Positions 5,832 to 10,315 of a DNA stretch of 12,104 nt are shown piece after piece; within the stretch, counting starts at the first letter, position 1, and every line of letters starts with the position of its first letter. The notes below the pieces were generated by a model, which was not told the DNA's origin, ran no database searches, and saw only the letters and a program-made list of their open reading frames with translations. Both the position numbers and the translations under genes were made by a program. Origin of the DNA: a bacterium (GTDB lineage Bacteria > Krumholzibacteriota > Krumholzibacteriia > JACNKJ01); the NCBI GenBank assembly GCA_014382085.1, contig JACNKJ010000115.1, positions 1-12,104 on the forward strand. The letters are read 5' to 3'.

Positions 5832-6293
5832 ATGCGCCTGAATCTCTTGCTCACAATGGCAATTTCACTGGGGGCCTCTGCCATGGAAAAAACAAGCATA
5901 GAAGACTTCGCATGGCTGGCGGGTACTTGGGCCAGCACCGGGGCTGAGGCTGGATCCGGTGAAACTTGGACGGAACCTGCTGGCGGAACTATGTTCGGTG
6001 TGGCGCGAAGCGTGAAGAACTCCCAGACCGTGGCTTTCGAGTACCTGCGAATCGTTGAGATGCCCGGAGGAAGCCTCGACTATGTCGCCATGCCCTCCGG
6101 CCGAAATGAAACACGCTTCACTTTGCTGTCTTACTCTGACAAGGAAGCAGTCTTTCAAAACCTTCAGCACGATTATCCCCATCGCATCATCTATTGCCTG
6201 AAGGAAGACGGAAGCCTGCTCGCAAGAATCGAAGGTGTTGTGGATGGCGAAGATAAGTCCATGGAGCTTCCCATGCAAAAGCTTGATGAGTAG
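5832..6293 (+). CDS. Exported DUF6265-like protein
   Basis: About 153 residues with an N-terminal signal peptide (MRLNLLLTMAISLGASA, cleavage likely after ASA), so probably periplasmic. The mature part has FAWLAGTWAS, ETWTEPAGGTMFGVARSV, FEYLRIVE, YVAMPSGRNETRFTLLS, AVFQNLQHDYPHRIIY and LLARIEGV. This is the ordered set of motifs of the DUF6265 beta-barrel-like family, whose function is unknown; a lipocalin-like ligand-binding barrel is a structural guess. Two starts are possible: ATG 5817, overlapping the upstream TGA, and ATG 5832, which has TGAGGT (5818-5823) about 8-9 nt upstream and gives a cleaner signal peptide. I prefer 5832. It follows the VOC gene with overlap or 11-bp spacing, in the same run as DUF899 and DUF2087. 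Confidence 0.75.
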   Translation: MRLNLLLTMAISLGASAMEKTSIEDFAWLAGTWASTGAEAGSGETWTEPAGGTMFGVARSVKNSQTVAFEYLRIVEMPGGSLDYVAMPSGRNETRFTLLSYSDKEAVFQNLQHDYPHRIIYCLKEDGSLLARIEGVVDGEDKSMELPMQKLDE

Positions 6294-6305
6294 GAGGCGG
6301 CCACC

Positions 6306-6355
6306 TTCGATTTGATTCTGAGCACTTTCACCTTAACAACAACAAATCGAATTTG
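6306..6355 (+). promoter_or_regulatory. Inverted repeats in the leader of the DUF899 gene
   Basis: TTCGATTTG (6306-6314) and CAAATCGAA (6343-6351) are a perfect 9-bp inverted repeat with a 28-base loop, ending 3 nt before the GGAGGA ribosome site (6355-6360). The right arm can alternatively fold back on ATTTG (6351-6355), which touches the first G of that site. The two pairings exclude each other. No T-run follows, so a terminator is unlikely; a translational control element or a DNA operator is possible. Confidence 0.4.
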
Positions 6356-6364
6356 GAGGAAGCG

Positions 6365-6967
6365 ATGGAAAACCCGGAGATCATGGAGATAGAAAAGCAA
6401 GTTTACGAATTGACCAAGAAGCTGGGTGAGCTGCGCAGAGCAAGCACGGGGGAAGAGGTTTCCAATTACAAGTTTCAGACTCTCGAAGGAGAGGTGTCTC
6501 TACTCGACCTTTTCGGTGAGCGAGACAAGCTTCTGCTCATCCACAATATGGGTCAGGCCTGCCGTTATTGTACACTTTGGGCCGATGGCTTTAACGGTAT
6601 CCTGATGCATCTGGAATCGGCCATGTCCGTTGTGCTGGTGTCCAAGGATGACCCGGAAACACAGCGTCGCTTCGCCGCCTCACGGGATTGGAAGTACCGT
6701 TTGGCTTCCCATGGCGGTGGCGACTACATACGAGAACAGACGGTCATGGCGGAAATGGAAAACATGCCCGGCGCAGTACTTTACGAGCGCGATGGAGATC
6801 GTGTTCTCCGCAAGAACCACTGCATCTTTGGACCGGGTGACCTCTACAGCTCCCACTGGCACATGTTGGGTTTGGCCGGTTTAGGAGATGACAATTGGAC
6901 GCCTCAGTTCTCATACTGGAGCCGTCCCGAGAAAATGGAAGACGGAGGAGCTAACCTTCCGGACTAG
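6365..6967 (+). CDS. DUF899-family thioredoxin-fold protein with CxxC motif
   Basis: A 200-residue protein of the DUF899 family, which has a thioredoxin-like (AhpC/TSA-related) fold. After an N-terminal helix come YKFQTLEGEVSLLDLFG, the strand KLLLIHNMG, then ACRYCTLWADGFNG, with Cys66 and Cys69 forming a CxxC at the expected active-site position. VVLVSKDDPETQRRFA, DWKYRLASHGGGDY, MPGAVLYERDGDRVLR and a C-terminal HMLGLAGLGDDNW follow. The dithiol suggests a thiol-disulfide or peroxide-related role in the cytosol (no signal peptide), but no reaction is established for the family. ATG 6365 follows GGAGGA (6355-6360) by 4 nt; the upstream in-frame TTG at 6353 overlaps the ribosome site and is rejected. 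The gene is third in a run with VOC 4 and the DUF6265-like protein and is followed 22 bp later by DUF2087. An inverted repeat covers its leader. Confidence 0.83.
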   Translation: MENPEIMEIEKQVYELTKKLGELRRASTGEEVSNYKFQTLEGEVSLLDLFGERDKLLLIHNMGQACRYCTLWADGFNGILMHLESAMSVVLVSKDDPETQRRFAASRDWKYRLASHGGGDYIREQTVMAEMENMPGAVLYERDGDRVLRKNHCIFGPGDLYSSHWHMLGLAGLGDDNWTPQFSYWSRPEKMEDGGANLPD

Positions 6968-6989
6968 TTAGAAAATGAGGGAGTCCATA

Positions 6990-7415
6990 ATGGAGTGCAG
7001 GTATATCGACGAGGAGAACTATCGCAAGCGAATGATCTCCCTCTGTGTAAGAAGTGTTCTGCCGGGTCTACCCAAGAAGCGGATTGATCGTGCGGTCCTG
7101 CTAAAGAGTCTGATCCAACGATTCAGATCGGATGTCGAGTATGGGGAAAAGGAAGTGAACCTCATCATCGCTACATGGCTCGATGAGGTTACGCCGAAAA
7201 TGAAGTCCGATTTCGTAACGCTAAGGCGCCTATTGGTGGATGAAGGCGTTCTTCAGCGTGATGCGCAAGGCTCCTCCTATCAATTGAAGACATCAGATCT
7301 CCGTGATTTCGAGTTCAGCGAGAAGATTAATCCGCGTGAAATTGAAAGCGAACTTGGAAATGTGAGAGAGGATATCTTGCGTCGTCGCCGTGAGTTTCTG
7401 GATGAATCAACCTAA
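6990..7415 (+). CDS. DUF2087-domain protein
   Basis: A 141-residue protein carrying a DUF2087 domain at about residues 26-98: LPKKRIDRAVLLKSLIQRF, EYGEKEVNLIIATW, DFVTLRRLLVDEGVLQRD and SSYQL. The helix-turn-helix-like layout and the fact that DUF2087 is often fused to regulatory helix-turn-helix domains suggest nucleic-acid binding, but that is inference and no separate DNA-binding domain is present here. The C-terminal tail (about 105-141) is charged and helical. ATG 6990 is chosen because AGGGAG (6978-6983) is 6 nt upstream; ATG 6975 would place the site inside the gene. It lies 22 bp after the DUF899 gene and likely ends that transcript. No clear terminator hairpin with a T-run is seen after the TAA. 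Confidence 0.8.
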   Translation: MECRYIDEENYRKRMISLCVRSVLPGLPKKRIDRAVLLKSLIQRFRSDVEYGEKEVNLIIATWLDEVTPKMKSDFVTLRRLLVDEGVLQRDAQGSSYQLKTSDLRDFEFSEKINPREIESELGNVREDILRRRREFLDEST

Positions 7416-7443
7416 TGCCGCCAGCCAGTGATTGTGATTTACT

Positions 7444-7510
7444 CCGAGCGTTCATCCTCATGTCATACTCCGTGTCGATAATGGGAGTGGTTAGAGAGAT
7501 CCGAACGTTC
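7444..7510. repeat. Two copies of CCGARCGTTC upstream of the PepSY-like gene
   Basis: CCGAGCGTTC (7444-7453) and CCGAACGTTC (7501-7510) are 10-bp direct copies differing at one base, 57 bp apart start to start. The second contains the palindrome GAACGTTC. They lie in the 124-bp gap before the PepSY-like gene and could be binding sites for the neighbouring response regulator. The region holds no gene; a GATAAT at 7477-7482 is a possible -10 without a good -35. Confidence 0.3.
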
Positions 7511-7539
7511 TCAGTGGCCCCCAATAAAGCAGGTTTACG

Positions 7540-7878
7540 ATGAAAAAGGCCTTTGTGATCGCCTCATTGATCATCGCTTTTGCAGGTATCTCCTTTGCTG
7601 CTCTCGCCAATATCGAGAGCGAGAAGGAAATTTCGTGGGATGATCTGCCAAGAGCAGTCCAACTGACAATCCTGGAAGCTGCCGGCGGCAATGAAATCCT
7701 CGAAATTGAAGAGATCCGAAAGGGCGATGGAGTATTCTACGAAGCCGACTGGATTGAGGGCGGCGAGGAAATCGAAGTTCAGGTTGCCCTCGATGGCGTG
7801 CTACTCAGTCGGGAAGTCGAGATTGAGGATGGGAAAAATGGCGACGACGAAGATTCCGAGGAATCGGACGAAGACTAG
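7540..7878 (+). CDS. Exported PepSY-like small acidic protein
   Basis: A 112-residue protein with a Sec signal peptide (MKKAFVIASLIIAFAGISFAALA, cleavage near residue 23) and one PepSY-like module at about residues 32-96. The helix DLPRAVQLTILEAAGG is followed by the strands ILEIEEIRKG, VFYEADWIEGG and IEVQVALDGVLLSREVE. The C-terminal tail (about 97-112) is almost entirely Asp/Glu, which could bind cations. PepSY-like proteins of this size are periplasmic and often found beside two-component genes; they have been linked to protease inhibition or envelope sensing, but no function is proven. The ribosome site is weak (AGG near 7530). The response regulator starts 170 bp downstream, past a large hairpin, so the three genes may be one regulatory module, either cotranscribed with attenuation or separately transcribed. 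High confidence for export, moderate for family. Confidence 0.75.
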   Translation: MKKAFVIASLIIAFAGISFAALANIESEKEISWDDLPRAVQLTILEAAGGNEILEIEEIRKGDGVFYEADWIEGGEEIEVQVALDGVLLSREVEIEDGKNGDDEDSEESDED

Positions 7879-7929
7879 AATCGGAACAGATCGTGTTGCC
7901 AAATACTTGGAAAATCTGGCTTCTTGACG

Positions 7930-7985
7930 CGGGAGACCAATGGATGCCGGACCTCGAGACACACCGGTTGTCCGGAGGTCTCCCG
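7930..7985 (+). terminator. Large compound hairpin between the PepSY-like and response-regulator genes
   Basis: CGGGAGACC (7930-7938) pairs perfectly with GGTCTCCCG (7977-7985). Inside it, CCGGAC (7947-7952) pairs with GTCCGG (7970-7975). The following GTTCTGTCT is only moderately U-rich, so this may be a leaky terminator of the PepSY-like gene or a leader structure of the response-regulator gene. An alternative pair, GACCTC (7950-7955) with GAGGTC (7975-7980), competes with both stems. Confidence 0.45.
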
Positions 7986-8048
7986 TTCTGTCTATCCATG
8001 ACGGGTTGTCTGTTGCGTGGAGTGAACGGGAATAGGAGTACCGAAATC

Positions 8049-8723
8049 GTGCGACTTCTTGTGGTAGAAGACTACGAGCCTTTGAGGAAATCCCTTGTGC
8101 AGGGTTTAGAAGAGGCCGGTTTTGCCGTGGACTCCTCGAACGCTGGTGACGAGGGCCTATGGCTGGCAGAGGCGGAAGTTTACGATGTAATCATACTCGA
8201 TCTTATGTTGCCCGGTTTGGATGGCATGAGTTTGATGAAGAACTTGAAAGAAAGGCGAAGTGAATCTCGCATTCTCATATTGACTGCAAAAGACACGCTT
8301 GAGGATCGCATCGAGGGCCTGGAGGGTGGCGCGGATGACTATTTGGTCAAGCCCTTCGCCTTCGATGAACTTCTCGCCAGGATTCGTGCTCTCATTCGAA
8401 GACGCTACGATCAGGCTTCACCGGTTTTAGAAATCGAGGATTTGAGTATCGATACTAAAACTCGAAGGATAAGCCGTGCTGGCGACCTGATCTTCCTGAC
8501 CGCACGTGAATACCTACTTTTGGAGTACATGGCTATGAGAGGAGAGCAGGTGGTCACACGGGATGAGATTTGGGAGCACCTTTATGATTTCAACGCCGAG
8601 CCTAACAGCAATGTGATAGACGTGCATGTCGGTCGATTACGTCGGAAACTTGAGGCTGGAGGCAGATCGCGACTTCTCCATACTCGCCGAGGCCTTGGGT
8701 ATCAATTGAAAAGTGATTCATGA
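8049..8723 (+). CDS. OmpR/PhoB-family two-component response regulator
   Basis: A 224-residue cytosolic response regulator. The receiver domain (about 1-115) has the acidic pair Glu7-Asp8, the phosphoacceptor Asp51 in IILDLMLPGLDG, Thr79 in LILTAKD and Lys101 in YLVKPF. The C-terminal winged-helix domain (about 125-224) has LTAREYLLLEYM, the recognition helix region SNVIDVHVGRLRRKL and the final wing RRGLGYQL, as in OmpR/PhoB proteins. The GTG at 8049 is chosen because it begins the conserved VRLLVVED strand and has AGGAG (8034-8038) 10 nt upstream; a frame open back to 7893 runs through a hairpin and is not family sequence. Its TGA overlaps the ATG of the histidine kinase (ATGA at 8720-8723), a standard coupled pair. 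The target genes are unknown; the PepSY-like gene upstream is the obvious candidate. Confidence 0.95.
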   Translation: MRLLVVEDYEPLRKSLVQGLEEAGFAVDSSNAGDEGLWLAEAEVYDVIILDLMLPGLDGMSLMKNLKERRSESRILILTAKDTLEDRIEGLEGGADDYLVKPFAFDELLARIRALIRRRYDQASPVLEIEDLSIDTKTRRISRAGDLIFLTAREYLLLEYMAMRGEQVVTRDEIWEHLYDFNAEPNSNVIDVHVGRLRRKLEAGGRSRLLHTRRGLGYQLKSDS

Positions 8724-10156
8724 ACTCTTCCCTTCAAACTTCCTTGCTTCTGCGCACGGCTTTATCGACGGCGTTGTTATTGGTGCTGGCGGGAGTTGCC
8801 CTTGATCTATTGGTGGGCGCGAGAATACAAAGACAGTTCGATCACGCCCTTGTCGATCGAAGCGAACTAATAGCATCAACACTTGAATGGGGGCCGGCAG
8901 GTCTCGAGTTGGATTCTAGCGACTTGAATATGAGCGAGTTCGCATCGAGGGAGGGGCCTGGATACCTGGAGATTCTCGGCCCCAAAGGCGTCTCTCACTA
9001 TCGCACTCCCTCGCTTAGTGATGCGAACATCGTATGGCCTGCCGGCCTTTCTGATTCACTCAGTATTTTCGCCCTCCCTCTTCCTGTTGCTGGAGTCGGC
9101 CGGGCAATTTGTTTATATTTTCAACCGCGAGTCGAGGAGGATTGGGCCGAGGAGCTGACCGAGAAAGGTGCAGTTCTTCCGAATGCACCCGTTATGGCTA
9201 TGTACTTGGCGCGCTCCTATGCTGAACCTCTTCAGATGCAAGGGGAGCTTCGGCTTCTACTTGTCCTGGTTCTGATCCTCGTATTGGTCGTCATGTCGGC
9301 TACATTGATATGGGCAGTGAGCAGCGGTCTAAGTCCAATTCGGTCCCTGGCTCAACGTGTCAGCCATATGGACGAACGCGATCTCTCCGGTCGACTTGAC
9401 GAAAGCTTGGTTCCCCGAGAAGTGGAAGTACTTACGGGTCAGATCAACGCGTTGCTGGATCGACTTGAAAGCGCTTTTTCAAGGGAACGACGATTCAGCG
9501 CCGACCTAGCCCATGAACTCCGCACTCCTTTAGCGGGATTGCGATCGCAATTGGATGTGGGTCTATCCAAAGCACGTCCTGGCGAAGAGTATCAAAATAT
9601 TCTTCGTGCCAGTTCGGAAATTGCCAGTGGAATGGAAAGTCTCGTTGCTGATCTCCTGGCCTTATCTCGCTTCGAGTCAGATCAATTCAAAGGAGAGTAT
9701 CAGGAATTCCAACTTCGATCTCTCGCCGAATCGGTGTGGGAGTCTTACGAAGAGGCCGCTCAGAATAGAAACCTTAAACTGTATTGGGATTGCGACAAGG
9801 ACACCAGAATCCAAAGCGAAACCCAGCATGTCGAGCGCCTTCTACGAAACATTCTCGAGAACGCAGTTGAATATTCAGACGAGGGTGGCGAGATCCGAAT
9901 TGGTATTCGAAGGGCCAAGCATTGGGTGAATTTGAGTGTTAGCAATACTGGATGCCTGCTATCGGGAGCCAAAGCCCGAAATCTGATAGATCGTTTCCGC
10001 CGTGGCGACTCATCGCGAACAGGAACCGGAGAGCATTGTGGCTTGGGTCTTTCCCTGGTGCAAGAAATAGTGCGCGTCATAGGTGCGAAGATGGAGATCC
10101 AAGCCGAAGTCGGCGGGCTCTATCGAATTTCCATCGATTTTCCCCTTAGCGACTGA
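8720..10156 (+). CDS. Two-component sensor histidine kinase
   Basis: A 478-residue inner-membrane kinase. Membrane segment 1 is at about 12-34 and segment 2 at about 178-201, enclosing a periplasmic sensor region of some 140 residues that I do not recognise. HAMP follows at about 202-255 (SGLSPIRSLAQRVSHMDERDLSGRL). The dimerisation/phosphoacceptor helix has FSADLAHELRTPLAGLRSQ, with His265 as the phosphorylated residue. The ATPase domain shows the N box (RLLRNILENAVEYS, 373-386), a G1 box reading SVSNTG (Asn409 where many kinases have Asp; Asn also occurs in some related kinases), an F-box-like IDRFRRGD, and a G2 box GEHCGLGLSLV (437-447). All elements for activity are present. It is translationally coupled to the response regulator and should phosphorylate it. 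The signal is unknown; proximity to the PepSY-like exported protein hints at an envelope or cation-related cue. Confidence 0.95.
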   Translation: MNSSLQTSLLLRTALSTALLLVLAGVALDLLVGARIQRQFDHALVDRSELIASTLEWGPAGLELDSSDLNMSEFASREGPGYLEILGPKGVSHYRTPSLSDANIVWPAGLSDSLSIFALPLPVAGVGRAICLYFQPRVEEDWAEELTEKGAVLPNAPVMAMYLARSYAEPLQMQGELRLLLVLVLILVLVVMSATLIWAVSSGLSPIRSLAQRVSHMDERDLSGRLDESLVPREVEVLTGQINALLDRLESAFSRERRFSADLAHELRTPLAGLRSQLDVGLSKARPGEEYQNILRASSEIASGMESLVADLLALSRFESDQFKGEYQEFQLRSLAESVWESYEEAAQNRNLKLYWDCDKDTRIQSETQHVERLLRNILENAVEYSDEGGEIRIGIRRAKHWVNLSVSNTGCLLSGAKARNLIDRFRRGDSSRTGTGEHCGLGLSLVQEIVRVIGAKMEIQAEVGGLYRISIDFPLSD

Positions 10157-10167
10157 AGTTCTGGCAT

Positions 10168-10194
10168 AACCTTCCATTTCTCGATGGAAATGTT
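10168..10194 (+). terminator. Possible terminator hairpin after the histidine kinase gene
   Basis: TTCCAT (10172-10177) and ATGGAA (10184-10189) form a six-pair stem with a six-base loop, extended across a small internal loop by AAC (10168-10170) with GTT (10192-10194). It starts 12 nt after the kinase stop. No U-run follows, so it would be weak or factor-dependent. Confidence 0.35.
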
Positions 10195-10214
10195 GCATTT
10201 CATCCCGAGTTGGG

Positions 10215-10245
10215 TTGAAAATACCACGAGATCCATGTGGATAAT
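10215..10245 (+). promoter_or_regulatory. Possible promoter, with a palindrome, for the Lon-like protease gene
   Basis: TTGAAA (10215-10220) and GATAAT (10240-10245, five of six of the -10 consensus) are 19 bp apart, slightly long. ATCCA (10231-10235) and TGGAT (10238-10242) form a 5-bp inverted repeat with a two-base centre that overlaps the -10, a plausible repressor site. The leader to the ATG at 10316 would be about 65 nt. Confidence 0.35.
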
Positions 10246-10315
10246 CCCTTAAGATAGTCCGTGATTCGCGCGGGCGTTTGAGGAATACTCCCCTCTGCCG
10301 AATCCGGAGGAGAAC

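Noticed and set aside
1929..6364. Integron cassette array, since VOC, GNAT and DUF genes are common cassette cargo.
   Set aside because: Spacing of 1-40 bp, gene overlaps and a divergent pair leave no room for attC sites. No repeated attC-like sequence with GTTRRRY/RYYYAAC ends was found, and no integrase is present.
7893..8048. N-terminal extension of the response regulator from an upstream TTG-type start.
   Set aside because: The extension runs through the large hairpin and has no receiver-domain similarity. GTG 8049 has its own AGGAG and begins exactly at the conserved first strand.
10215..10238. Heat-shock (sigma32-like) promoter for the Lon-like protease: TTGAAA followed by ATCCATGT.
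   Set aside because: The spacing between the two elements is only 10 bp, too short for that class, and the second box matches poorly.
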